64,000 bases of DNA. Source: Apus apus (lineage: Eukaryota > Chordata > Aves > Apodiformes > Apodidae). Positions 22,396 to 33,890 of this stretch are shown here, piece after piece (position 1 is the first letter of the stretch; the number at the start of each line of letters is the position of its first letter). A program made the translations under genes and the position numbers. Under the pieces are notes generated by a model, which ran no database searches, was not told the DNA's origin, and saw nothing but the letters and a program-made list of their open reading frames with translations. Location: NCBI RefSeq assembly GCF_020740795.1, contig NC_067287.1:16631501-16695500 (forward strand). Direction: 5' to 3'.

Positions 22396-25300
22396 TGAGG
22401 GGAATGCAGGCAGCTCAGTCACCCCCATAAAATCCTTTGGACAAAAGCATTGAGGGGGGAACAAGGGAGAAACCCACCCCCAGATGCAAGCTTTGTGCCC
22501 CTTCCTCACTTCTCAATGTGTCCCACACCCTGGGATATCCACCCCCAGTCCCCCCAGCTCAGCACATTTGGGACAGCCATGTGGGAGCCATAGCTGAGTC
22601 CTGGGACAGTGGATCAGGAGGGTCACCCACAAGAAGCCATAATGAGGACCCTTTCCCACTGCACCCCGTGATGCTGTCGCAGCCTGGCCTCCCTGGGCCA
22701 TCTCCCAGCACCTCTGGGCAGTCCCTGTCACCAACCAGCATCCCTGTGGCTGGGTCACCTGCCAGCCTCCAGCCACACCTGCATGGCTGGGGACACAGGC
22801 AGGAGACACAGGCAGGGGGAGGCTGTGTGGGGACAGGCAGCAATTCTGCTCAAGGGCAGCTGCTGGCTCTGGGAGGTGGTTAGAGCTCACCCAGGGCCTT
22901 CTGCATAGGCTAATTTAATAAGGGCCCCGCATCCCTCCCAGCTCAGCCTGTTCCCTGCACAAGAAAACAGATCGGGTTTCTCCATGCCACCGGGCTCCGT
23001 GTGGGCGGCTGGCAGCCCCAGGTCACCGTGGGAGGACAAGGTCCCCAGCTGCTCCATGCAAAGCCCAAACCATGCTGTCTGTGGTCCCCAGCCAGGGGGT
23101 TATACCCTGTGCCTTGTGCAGGTGCTGGTCCCAGGATGGTGCACAGCTTGCGGAGCTGAGCAGGCTGGAAAGCAGCCCTGAGGGAGGTGAGGCAGGTGAT
23201 GCCTGGACATTCTGATGCTGATGTCACATCAGAGACACAATTGGGATTCATGGCAGCCTGCTATCTTTCCCACTTTTAGGAGTATCTGGGCTTACTGATC
23301 AGGCCAGCACAGCTGTGTTCGGTCCTGCATCTGGCTGATGTCATGGTTTGAGCCCTGGCCACCCCCCCCCCAGCCCTGCTAACCCTTCTCTCTTTGCCTC
23401 CCACCCCACTGGGGGCTGCACTGCCTCCCCAGGGGGCTGGAGGTCCAGGGGCTGGGCCAAGCAGGAGCAGATGGAGCTGGTGCCGGCCCCTGTTTGTCTT
23501 TCTCCCAGTTGCTTGGTGCTCTGTTTGTTCTGGGGATGGCTTCCTGCTGCCAGGGCCAAAACAGGTGGCTTTTATTTGCAAGGTCTGGCTGATTAGATCA
23601 GGGGCAGTGTCATTCCCCCCACCCAGCCCCACTGCTCATTTTTCCTCCTCTTCCTCCCCAAGTCTCATTTCCCTGGGAGCTCATCTCCCCAGCAAGGAGG
23701 CAAACACCACCTTTCATCCCCCAGCATCACCTCTTTGGGGCTGCTCTGAACATGGCCACACCAGGACTCGTAAATCCCAGCCAAAACCACCACCATCCAC
23801 CTTCTGGATCCCCAGAGCTGAGGGGCTTGCTGAGGTTCCCAATGCCACTTGTCCCTTCCTGGGGCCTTGCTGCCCACAGAGGACACACATGGGCAGGCAC
23901 ATACGCACCGCAGAAGCCTTCTTGCACATGGGCTGCCTTGCACAGGGAGCCCCAGCACACGCCAGCCGCCCCGCACGCACGTGTCCCCTGCGCACCGAGT
24001 CATCCCCTCCCTGCAGCCGGAAACTCCCGGGATAGCAAACAGCCTGGCAGATGTTGCCAGGATTAGCTCCCACACAGGCGCACACGCATGACTGTCAGCC
24101 ATTCCATGCCCTGAGAGATTCCAGGCACTCAGGCTTTCCCTGGGGCAGAGCTCACTGGGTACCTGCCCCAGCCTCTCCTGCACTCAGGGCAGGATGAGTT
24201 CTGAGGGTGTGTAGGCAGTGGGAGAGGAGCCCTGATGGGAACTGGGGACCAAGATGCTGACTGGTCTCTGGATGCTGTCACCAAGGGCCGGAGAAGGGCA
24301 GAGACACTGCTTGCAGTGCCAGGGGTATCCACACATTCCCACTCACAGCTGAGTCTTGCAAACAGCCTGCTGAGGTGGTCTTCCATGCAACACCCCTCAC
24401 ACAGCCTTCACTCTCCCCATACATCCATGGATTTCAGCCAGCCACCAGTCCCCTCACTGAGACTGGCTCCCCCGACCTGCCTACCTGCTGCCCTCATTGG
24501 CACCCTGGGCATGCTGCTCACCCCCTCCCCATGGAACCAGGGGTGCCCATTCTGCCCTGTGACATACACATCTCCAGAGATGTACTCACCAAGACCCACC
24601 AAAACAAGACTACTCTGCCACCCATCCAGGACCTGCTCTGCCTGGCCCCTGCCTGGCCCTGGCTGTGGGTCTGCCCCTGGCGTGGGGGCCTTCTCAGTCC
24701 CTCGGCCCTGCCAGCTTTGCTTAGTCCCCAGGAGCTGCCGGGGGAATGTGGCATCACCTGCCTGCTCCCCACTGTTCCCATGGGGATTAATCCCACCTGA
24801 AGGTCAGGGAGGCTCCACCAGCTGCTCACCTACTGCCTGTGGATTACAGCCTGGGTGTGAGCAGGTGGCAACTGCTGTATCCCCAGGATTGCCCAGCCCC
24901 AGTATGGAACTGACAGTGGGAGAAGATCCAGCCAGGCTGCTCCAAAAGGGGCCCCAGAGTGGCAGGTCCCTTGCAGCATCAAGTGTCCCCCCCACATCCA
25001 TCATACCCTACCCAGATGTGGACGCCAGGCACCAGAGCAGAGGAACTGGTATCTGGTCCTTGGGTCCAGATCCTGACCTGAAATGGAACCCACTGGTGCC
25101 AGCCACAGCGATCTTCTGCCTGCTAGCCCAGATTACTCCAGCCTGGTACCCCAGGGGACCCCTTAGCTACAGTGTCCTGGAGAAACATGCTGGTCCCTGC
25201 ACAGTGCCCAGTCCAGATCAGTTCCAGGGCAATAGTGATGGAGACAGGAGGACTACGTCCAAACCTACACACACAGCCCAACCTGGATGAAGTTGCAGGT

Positions 25301-26668
25301 GCACCTCCTTGGTGATAATATGATAAACATGATATTTGCGGGGGCACCACGGGTTGAGCACAGCTTTCCAGGTCCCAGCTTCATCTATAGCACCTGGGGT
25401 GTTCAGCCAGCACCTAGCCAAGGTTCTGCTCCACCTCGGTGTTCCTCCACTCCCCTGTCGGCAACATCTGTAGTGCCAGGTGCCACAAGCCAAGGTGACG
25501 CTCATTGAGGAAGCAGCCAAAAAGCCTGGCAGCAGCTGCTCCCCTCCTCCAGCAGCTCTGAGGAGACAACACAGGCAGGGGCTGAGCCAAGTACGGCAAG
25601 AACAGAACATCCTGCCTTGGGGCTCCTGAAGCCAGCAGCAGCAGGACCAGGAGCAGCAGCCCTGGCACCCTCCTCGGTCTCCATCCCCCAGGCTTGGGGT
25701 ACCCGGCACTACAGATTTGCTGACACAGAGGATGGGGCTAACACTCTCCAAGATGCAGGATTAGTGCAAGCTCCAGGGTTTCCTCCCCACTCCCGGCAAC
25801 TTGAGTCCTTCAGCAACCCTCCCCTGCTTCCCCCTTCTCTTCTTTTTTTCATAGGGATTCAAAGCCTTTTCCTGAGGCAATGGAAAAATCCACTCCCTCA
25901 CTCCAGTGGCCTGTGGGCACAGGGGAAAGGATGCCAGGCTGTACGCACGCCCCCCCCCCCCCCCTCTCCCCCACCGGGTCCAATCCTCCTCATGACCAGG
26001 CTGGGGGTGGACACAGCTGTCTGTTGGTTCAACAAGCAGCTCCATGCCTGGGACCCATCTCTCACCTCCACCCTACCTGCTAAATAACAACAAGCTTGTC
26101 CCGGAGCCAGCTGGGCTGCAGGCTGCTTCTCCCCATGGTCTTGAGCTGGGGGAACATGTGGAAAAGACACAATGCCTGGGGGTAGTATGTGAAGCAACAT
26201 TCTGGCACAGGGATTGCAGGACCACATCACAGAACTGGGACAGTCCCTTATGCTGACTACCTTGTCTTGGCTAGGAGCAGGCTGGGGGGCTGGAGACAAC
26301 CCAGGGTGCTCAGAACCACCCTGACCAGCATTAGCCCAGCCCCAGGGACACAAGAATCCTCAGTCTCCATGTACAAGCTGGCTGGGTACCTGCAGTGGTG
26401 GTGGGGATGAGTGACCTTAAGGGTTAGGGAGCCCTTGCTCAACCTGGGCATCTCCTGCAGGCACAACAGAGTGAATGGGCTCAGTGAGGGGCAGCTGAGG
26501 TCTAGGGGTGCCCACACAGCCCCGTGTGCAGTGGCAGCTCCTGGGGCTGATTCCCCCCAGGACACTGGGGTGCAGAGGTTACCCAGCTGACTCTGCCACG
26601 TCCTGTGGCAAAGTAGTGCCTGTCCTGCTATGGCACACCCCATGCAGGCTGGGCAGGATAGGCAGCAC

Positions 26669-26715
26669 GCAGGCAACACCCCGCAGGCAACACCCTGCAG
26701 GCAACACCCTGCAGG
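26669..26715. repeat. 14-bp tandem repeat GCAGGCAACACCCT, 3.4 copies
   Basis: Near-identical adjacent copies; each junction forms the palindrome CTGCAG. Confidence 0.9.
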
Positions 26716-26822
26716 GAGCCAAAAATGGTGTGCACCTCTGCCCACACCCGCACCTTTGTACGACGCACACACACCAGGACACAGAGCAGCGAGTGTGGCA
26801 GCACACGTTTAGCTCAGCAGGA

Positions 26823-26850
26823 GCACACACACACACACCTGCACACACAG
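26823..26850. repeat. (CA)n microsatellite
   Basis: Two CA runs broken by CTG, just left of a CR1 copy. Confidence 0.8.
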
Positions 26851-26873
26851 AGCAGTGAATGCAGCAGCAAGAC

Positions 26874-27638
26874 CATAGAATAGTTTGAATTGGAAGAGAC
26901 CTTAAAGATCATCTAGTTCCAACCCCCGTGCCATGAGCAGGGACACCTCCCACTAGACCAGGTTGCTCACAGCCCCATCCAACCTGGCCTTGAACACTTC
27001 CAGGGAGGGGACATCCACAACTCCCCTGGGCAGCCTGTTCCAGTGTCTCTCCACCCTCACATTAAAGAGTTTCTTCCTACTATCTAATCTAAAGTCTACC
27101 CTCTTTCAGCTTAAAACCTTTCTCCCTCTTCCTATGATTACAGGCCCTTGTAAAAAGACCCTCTCCAGCTTTCCTGTAGCCCCTTCAGGCACTCGAAGGC
27201 TGCTATAAAGTCTCCCTGGAGCCTTCTCTTCTCCAGGCTGAACAACCCCAACTCTCTCAACTTGTCTCCATAGAAGAGGTGCTCCAGCTTTGTGGCCCTC
27301 CTATAGACTCACTCCAGCATCTTCATGTCCTTCTTATGTTGGGAGTCTCAGAACTGGACACAGTATTCCAGGTGGGGTCTCACGAGAGTGGAGCAGAGGG
27401 AGAGAATCACCTCCCTTGACCTGCTGGACATGCTTCTTTTGACGCAGCCCAGGACACGGCTTTGGTAGCTGCAAGTGCACATTGCTGGCTCATGTTGAGC
27501 TTTTCATCAACCAATACACCCAATTCCTGAGAAGGACTGTTCTCAACCCATTCTCTATCCAGCCTCTATCTGTGCTTCGGATTGCCCCAAGCCAGGTGCA
27601 GGACCTTGCATTTGGCCTTACTGAACTTCATGCGGTTG
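26874..27638 (-). mobile_element. CR1 LINE fragment, 3' portion
   Basis: The + strand begins CATAGAATAG and continues AAAGATCATCTAGTTCCAA, the reverse complement of the diagnostic CR1 3' end. The rest reads as reversed CR1 3'UTR and distal reverse-transcriptase sequence (such as CTGGACACAGTATTCCAGGT). About 765 bases, 5'-truncated as is usual for CR1 and with many substitutions, so old and inactive. It is the longest CR1 copy in the window. Confidence 0.9.
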
Positions 27639-30349
27639 AAGCTGCATCAAGATGCATCAAGATGCACCAGCTCTGCACTGTGTGCCCAGCCCAGGGAGGG
27701 CACACACACACCTGCACAGCCACACACACAAACACGTGTTCCCCTGTGGAACTACACCTATATGCAAATGCAGACACTCGCACTCCTGCCTCCTCAGTGC
27801 TCCTCCTGCACCCTGCCCTCCCCATGCAAATTCTCCCCGTGCAGAGCTGCACCCTGCATATCACCAGCACGGGTCACCATGTCCTCAGTGCCTTGCAGTG
27901 GCCATGCAGGGCCTGGGGGGGTGGGGGATCAGCATGGCACAGTGCAGGCAGCAGAACTCCCAGCACCTCATCTTCTGCCAGCCCGGCAGATCCCTTGCCA
28001 CTGGTGTTGGCTCTGACATGGGAGATGTGGGTGTTTAAAGCCCCTGGCTCTGTCTGGCTTGGGGATCAGCTCACCCTGGGGTGCTAACCCTTCCAAAGTG
28101 CCATTCCCCATCCAACACAGCCCTCAGGGCAATGTGGCTTCCCATGGCCACCCCCAGCTCTGAAGGGTGTCACTGCTTCCTCGAGCCACTATGTGGGCAA
28201 AGCTGGGACAGGGAGAGGAGGCTGGGAAGACAGTGGGAAGGGAGCAATTTCTAATGTTGCCACTTATGCTTGTCCCCTTCTCCTGCAGGGACACATGCTG
28301 CCCTGCACACAGACCTATGTAGGATCCAGCTCCCTGGCTGCTGCCTGGATACCCTGAAAAGCCAAAAAATTGCTTTTCTGCAGCATTTGGGCTGCCTACA
28401 AGGTGCACCACGGGGTGTTGGGTTGTGCTAGGGCACAAGGCAGCCCACTGACGCACAGAGCCACTGAGGGAGAGCAAGGCAGCCAGGCAGCAGCCCTGCT
28501 CCACTAGATACCATCTCCACGGGGCTCTGTCCCCGAGGGGACGCACGTGCGGCAGCTGGAGCAGCACAGGCAGCAGGATCTGGCTTTGCTCAGTGTTATG
28601 AATTGTGCTCTGTTTGATCCCAGCCTGAGCAGGGTGGCTGCAGGGGGTTATGCCTATCAGGGGATGTGTTGTGGTTTCTCATCTTTTCAAGTTGACCAGG
28701 CTTGCTGGCAGGAGACAGAGCCCAGAGACATGGTCCAAAGGGGCCTGTGGTGACTTTGACGGCCAGGCACCATCCTGCGTGGTGACCGTTCCCAAGCTGG
28801 CACTTGGCTCTGGACAGATCTGGGGATCTCAGCATCCCTAGAGATGCTTTTTGATTTTAGTGCTTTCCCACAACACCTGTTGGAAACTTTCTAAGCATCT
28901 GCCTGGGCAGGGAGCCCAGTAGGTGCCTTAATTCCATCCCTTGCAGGGGCACACCAGGGAGGGAACTGGATTCTCCTGATCCAGGGCAGGGGCTGCTGAG
29001 CCTTGTCTGCGCATGGATCAGATGGGGATAAGGGAAAGCAGCAGAAGTCATCATGTCCCTTGGAATAGTCCTGGCTTTCTTTGCATACAGCCTCTCCTCC
29101 CTCCACACTCAGCCTTTGTGGTGCTTGTGGAGATGCTACAGAAAGGACTTGGGACCCACCTGTAAATTCAGAGCACCCCTAAGCACAGCAGAGACAGAGC
29201 TGGATCCTGCTTGTGCCTGCCAGGGAGCTCCCAGGAGTGACAACCCTAGGGCAGGAGCCTGCTTGGGGCTCTCAGAGAAATTGCAGACATGGCCAGCAGG
29301 TAGGCATTGGGCATTTTGCCCTCCCCAGACAAAATCCTGGGGTCGGACAAAAGCAGGTTCATTGCTGTCCCAGCTTCTAGCTCTCTGGGATGTCCTGCTG
29401 TGTCCATGGCGACAGGAGAAGCCCCAGGCTCTGAATGTCTGTGCTGGCTGTGGGGGAACAGGGACAGGACAAGACACAGGATGGGACAGGATGCCAGGTA
29501 CTTGGTACTTGGCCCACAAGGTAAGGATGAGCAGGAAGCAACATCTGCCCTGGGCAGCACAGTGCAAGGGCAGATGGATCCTGGAAGGGCTGGGAAGTGC
29601 AGCTCCTGGGAGACAGCCTGGGAAGAGGTGTGCAGGAAAGGATGCAACATCTCCCCATCCTCTGCTCTGCTCGCTCTTGCCTGCACTGTGTCAGCAGCTA
29701 AAGGTCCCTTGGTGCCAGCAGACTGTAGAGACCTACCTGGGTGTGTGGCAGAACCCAGCAAGCTCCACCCTGGGCCAGCACTGTGCCAAGGCAGAGCAGC
29801 ACTGCCAGGGCTCCCGTGCCTGCCACAGCTTTGCAGAGCTGCCGGAGTGCAAGGGCCAGGCTGCCCTTTCTCAGCAGGATGCATGTGCCTAGTGTATTAC
29901 ATGTACCTGTCATGCTATGGCCACACAACTGTGGGTCCCACGCATCACAGCCTGCAAAATGTCAAAAATGCCATGTGTACCAATGCCACATGGATCCCAT
30001 GTATCATGTGTGTGCTGGTCCCATGGTGCTCATGCATGCTGTGTGTGGATTGCATCATCTGTGAGCACTCCCTGCCCATTGCTTCATGCATGTGCCATGC
30101 ACCACACATATGTTGCATTTGTGTATGTGGATGAAGATTGCCTGTTGTGCATGTCCCCCGTGTGCTCCACACACGGGCTTGTATGTTGGTCCTGTCACAC
30201 GTGCTGCAAACCAGCTCATGTGGCCGGGTGAGCTACAAGCAGGCATGCCCTGCCTGCTTGGCTGTGGGTCCCAGGGGACGTGCTGCAGCGGTGGGTGGGT
30301 GGGCTGGCACCTGGGGGCTCCAGCCCGGGGCTTGCAGACGGGCTGGACC
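27639..30349. other. CR1-miR-375 intergenic region, no gene seen
   Basis: Contains a CA-rich microsatellite (27700-27736). Several chance frames, the longest 29053-29892 on the + strand, show no family resemblance. Part of this stretch may belong to the miR-375 primary transcript, whose 3' end is unknown. Confidence 0.5.
27700..27736. repeat. Interrupted (CA)n microsatellite
   Basis: CACACACACACCTGCACAG followed by CACACACACAAACACG. Confidence 0.8.
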
Positions 30350-30412
30350 TGCCTAACGCGAGCCGAACGAACAAAACGTTCAGGTCAGGTCTTGCACGTG
30401 GGGCTCGACGCC
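30350..30412 (-). ncRNA. MIR375: mir-375 precursor hairpin
   Basis: Read on the - strand, this folds into a stem. The 5' arm (CGTCGAGCCCCACGTGCAAG) pairs with a 3' arm carrying the mature miR-375. The loop region CCTGACCTGAACG resembles the remembered human precursor. miR-375 controls insulin secretion and endocrine cell mass in pancreatic islets, and is strong in pituitary and gut neuroendocrine cells. Position between CRYBA2 and CFAP65 on the same strand is exactly that of MIR375 in human 2q35. No protein host gene is visible. Confidence 0.96.
30354..30375 (-). ncRNA. MIR375: mature miR-375-3p
   Basis: 22 bases; the - strand starts TTTGTTCGTTCGGCTCGCG, with seed TTGTTCG. It ends TTA, where mammals have TGA; the TTA form is what I recall for chicken and zebrafish. 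Confidence 0.96.
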
Positions 30413-30674
30413 AGGCAAGTGCAGAGTCACTCCGGGCTTGAATGGTGTGGGCTGGAGGGGTGCTCTGCCATGGGCTGCCAGCAGCACCTTCTTTCCCCAT
30501 CCTTCCGCGCAAGCTGGGTCCCTCCAGGCTGGAAGCCGGTGTCCTTGCTGCACCCGCTGCTCCAAACCAGCTCCTCCAGGGGTAAAGTCCAGAAGGTTGG
30601 ACGCTTGACACCTGCTGCCTGGGAAAGCCAAACAGACCAGGGGCGGGTTAAACTGGCACGGCAGGGTGGGTAGG

Positions 30675-30797
30675 AACGGTGGGAAAACAGGGAAGGAAGG
30701 AGAGAAGGAAGAAAGGAAAAAAGTAAATGATGAATGGGAAGGGAAGAGAAAGGATCAGAAAATACAAGTGAGAGAGAAGAGAAGGGAAGAGAAGAGC
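30675..30797. repeat. Purine-rich GGAA/GAAG tract
   Basis: About 120 nearly all-purine bases on the + strand (GGAAGGAAGGAGAGAAGG style), 260 bases upstream of the miR-375 hairpin on the transcribed strand. Confidence 0.7.
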
Positions 30798-31068
30798 CAG
30801 GACAGTGTCCCCCAAGCCCATTCCCTTCCCTCTGGGGAATTCAGGGGTGCCACCGGCCTCCTAGTGTTTTTCCTGGGAAAGCCCCAAGGGTGTCCCCCAT
30901 GCCAGGCACCCCTGCTCACAGGCAGGCAGGCAGGACCCTGGCCCAGGTGTCCTGGGCTACAGCACCTCACCTGGCTCTGGTGACACGCTGGCAGCTGGCA
31001 GGTGAGCAGCTTCGCCTTCCCCCTCCGGCTCACGAGCAGAAAATGAGGGTGACGCTGGCTGGATGGGG

Positions 31069-31076
31069 CTTTTATA
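31069..31076 (-). promoter_or_regulatory. Candidate TATA box for the miR-375 primary transcript
   Basis: TATAAAAG on the - strand, about 660 bases upstream of the hairpin and in its orientation. It is preceded by CTATTTTTAT (MEF2-like) and TATCAG (GATA-like). A good donor sequence, CCAG|GTGAGG at 30971/30970, follows about 70 bases after the expected start, so the primary transcript may be spliced. Confidence 0.5.
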
Positions 31077-31204
31077 GCCCTGATAAAAATAGCGCTGGCT
31101 GGCCGGTGATCGGGGGGCCGGAGAGATGTGACTGAGCAGAGACAGGCGAGAGGGCTGGGCTGGCGGCAGTGAGCCTTCTCCCCAGCACACCTGTCACAGC
31201 TCTG

Positions 31205-31228
31205 TGTTTGCTCAGAGCAAATATTGAC
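31205..31228 (-). promoter_or_regulatory. Candidate FOXA/ONECUT motif cluster upstream of miR-375
   Basis: TGTTTGC (31205-31211) and GCAAATA (31217-31223) are opposed forkhead sites forming a 15-bp inverted repeat, TTTGCTC-A-GAGCAAA (31207-31221). They run into ATTGAC (31223-31228), a HNF6/ONECUT-like core. They lie about 130 bases upstream of the candidate TATA box. These factor families operate in pancreatic endocrine cells; binding here is inferred. Confidence 0.45.
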
Positions 31229-31415
31229 CCAGGGAAGGCAGGCTGGGCAAGGGAGGTGATTAGCCCACCTAGATTAGAGGCAGAGCAGGTCTCTATGCAA
31301 ACTCTCCAGGGCTGCCTTTGTTAATGGGAGCCTGATGGGCTGATAGGAGGCAGGAGCCTGGGTGCTGGGGCAGGCGATGGGGAGGAGGAGGAGGTGGAGG
31401 GGGGAGAGGAGGAGC

Positions 31416-31449
31416 CATTCATTAACCTGCACTGGAACAACACCAGCTG
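31416..31449 (-). promoter_or_regulatory. Candidate HNF1-like half-site and E-box upstream of miR-375
   Basis: On the - strand GTTAATGAATG (31426-31416) resembles an HNF1 half-site. A CAGCTG E-box (31444-31449), the NEUROD/ASCL class, lies 18 bases away. Short motifs, so weak on their own. Confidence 0.3.
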
Positions 31450-33229
31450 TCACTTTTCCACCCACCTGCCTGCCTCACTTTGTAGCTGGGGGTGCAGGGA
31501 GAGTGGGGTGCCAGGGGAAGCAGGTGTGGGGGTACCCTACCTGGGCAGCTCTGGGGGTGGGGGCTGCTTGCTTGCAGCACTTTGGGCTGCTGAAAGGTGA
31601 GGGAGTGGTAATGTCCTAGGGCTGGAAAGCAAAGCTCCTGCCTATGCTAAGCAGTCTGACACTTGAACGCCAGTGATGGCAAGGACCCCCTCACCCCCAT
31701 CTTAGTCCCCACAGTCATGCTGAAGACTCCTTGGGTACACCAGGGCAATGCATGCTCTATTGACAAGAGCCCACAGAACTCTGAGCTGGGCTGCAAAGCA
31801 GAGCCCCAACAAAACCACCTCTGCTTGCTGTCTTTGGGAAGGTTTCCAGCACGGCCGTATGGGCCAGGAGCCAGCTCTCCCAACACAGCCACAAGAACAG
31901 GATGTGTTTCACTCCATGTGCACATGCTTTCCTGTAGGGTCACTGCATCCCAGTCACACAACTCTCCTGAATCCTGGCTGTGTCACTACCCAGCAGGGTA
32001 ACCTCTGCAGACACTCCCATGCTGGCTCTGGGGGCAGCGTGCAGAGTCCATGGGGGCAAGGAGAAGTTTAGACACGCTCCTGTAGCAGCACCCAGCCACG
32101 CTACTCAGCCCTGACAGTCCTCAGCTGATCACAGCCAGAGCCAGCAGGAGCTGGGCTGTCTCTCTGGGTTACTCTGGCACCCGTACCTCCCTGGATAACA
32201 GAGCATAAAGTGCAGTCTAGGTGGCAGGAGAAGCTCCTTTGTGCAAGTGCAATGGTGTGTTTGTTTGTGTAGATGGGTGTGTTTGAGGGTGGGGAAGGGG
32301 GTAATGCTGCCTTAACTCCCACAGCAGACACCTGCAGGTATCCTGGTCCTAGGTGTGCTTTAGAAACTGCCACCATTGTCTTTTCCAGAGCTGAGGTGTG
32401 CTTGCAGTGGATTCCCAAATGTAAGTGAATAGTTGCAGATCCTTATCAGCCACCGACACCCAACTCTTCTTCCATGGAGACTTGTCCCTCTCAAAGTCAG
32501 GAGTCTGAAAGGCAGGCTCCATTCCTCCTGCCTGCTGATGCCTTTGAGGCTGGGGTCCTGCAGGCTCCCAGCCCAGCAGATCCTAGCATGGGAATGAGCT
32601 GAAGTGATGCCAACCTGCTGGCCTCGCTCACTCTGATCCTCTTTTCCAGTAGTTTTGCCAGCAAAGGAAGGGCAGAACCAGCACTGCCCTAGGTTGTGGT
32701 GCTAAGAGGAAATAGGGTGTTCCCTCTCCTTTTGATGCTGTACAGGCCCTGACCCTCGGGCTTGCCCACTTCTCCCTTCCCAGCGTGGGAAACATGATGG
32801 GCAGAACTCTCTCCTCTTCATGCATTGGCAGAGCAGCAGCTCCTGGCATAGGCTGTCTGGCTGCCCCTCTCCCCTTTCTGGAGAAGCCAGAAAACTCCCA
32901 AACACCACACCAGTGCTGCTGTAGCTCTAGTAGACATCTCCAAGACAGCCTATGTGCTCTTCCAGAAATGCTTTCTCATACCAACCTCTCTCCTGCAAGA
33001 GCACGGCCTCATCACACATGAAATAACAGCAAAGACTATCTTTGCATGGCTGCCCTATGGAAAACAGAAGGAAAGTGGATCCCTTGAGCTTGCAGCATGC
33101 CCTGCACTGGACAGCTATTCCAGGGAAAATCTTCCACCTGCACTGGCGTCCCCCTCAGCACGGGGGGAGAGGGTGCTGATTCCAACCAGGAGTGTACACA
33201 CCTGTGGTGTCCATTATTAATTGAAATAA

Positions 33230-33890
33230 GTAACATTTGGGGGGAAAAAAATCACATTTGGGAAAAAAATCACATAAAAGAGAACAAAAGGGACAAGCAG
33301 AACAAAAACAGGGCCTAGATAACAGTGAAACAGTAACAATTAGACAAAACCAGATTCCAATTATAGAAAAACACATCCCAAGTAGTCACCAGCCTGGCCT
33401 TGAGACAAGCCTGCAAGACACCTGCTGGACAGATGAAAGTGATGGAAAAGAGCAGTGCCCACAGCTTATCTTGGTTACAGCCTTGAGCACTGGGGGAAAA
33501 AATACTAATTGAAATCACCATATTAATGTACTAATAATCCATTAGCATACTAAAATTCACACCCACAGGCTAGAGGGACCCCTACTAAAAACAAGCCCCT
33601 TACTCTTTGAGCAGGCATAGTGAAATTCTTGAGCATTCACTTTAAATGGAAGTGAGGGATTTGTTGACCAATCGTGTGTACCAGTGATAGAATAATGTTA
33701 GACATAAAGTTCTTTCTCACATTTTGGGTGTAAAAGTTGCACTTGCATTTTGGGAAACTGAGCTTGCTTTGTGGAATCCCACCCTGCTCCCTCTTCTATG
33801 CAGAACTGGATATTAAAGCAAATATCTTGACTCTGTGTGTGGATTGGCTTCTTGCATACAGGGTGATGGATCCCACTTTTGGAACAACAG
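33230..33890 (+). mobile_element. Possible solitary LTR fossil
   Basis: A discrete AT-rich block in a GC-rich setting. It has a short internal duplication at its left end (CACATTTGGG units), a U3-like middle, and an ATTAAA near 33813 followed by a GT-rich stretch (CTCTGTGTGTGG). No internal retroviral region is recognisable and the ends are not defined. The family is unassigned; an AT-rich conserved element is an alternative. Confidence 0.25.
33231..33275. repeat. Short direct duplication, CACATTTGGG-A7 unit
   Basis: Two adjacent, nearly identical copies of ACATTTGGGG(G)AAAAAAATC. Confidence 0.8.

Larger units (their letters stand above)
20630..26873. other. CRYBA2-CR1 intergenic region, no gene seen
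   Basis: 6.2 kb without recognisable coding sequence or interspersed repeat. It holds a degenerate minisatellite (22190-22395), a short 14-mer tandem repeat (26669-26715) and CA runs. The long + strand frame at 24235-25290 has a proline/threonine-rich, family-free composition and looks like chance. Confidence 0.5.

Noticed and set aside
24235-25290. 351-codon + strand open frame
   Set aside because: No family signature, Pro/Ser/Thr-rich composition and no splice or promoter context. Long chance frames are common at this GC content.
29053-29892. 279-codon + strand open frame
   Set aside because: No recognisable domain; the overlapping frames on both strands look equally random. It lies downstream of miR-375 in gene-free DNA.
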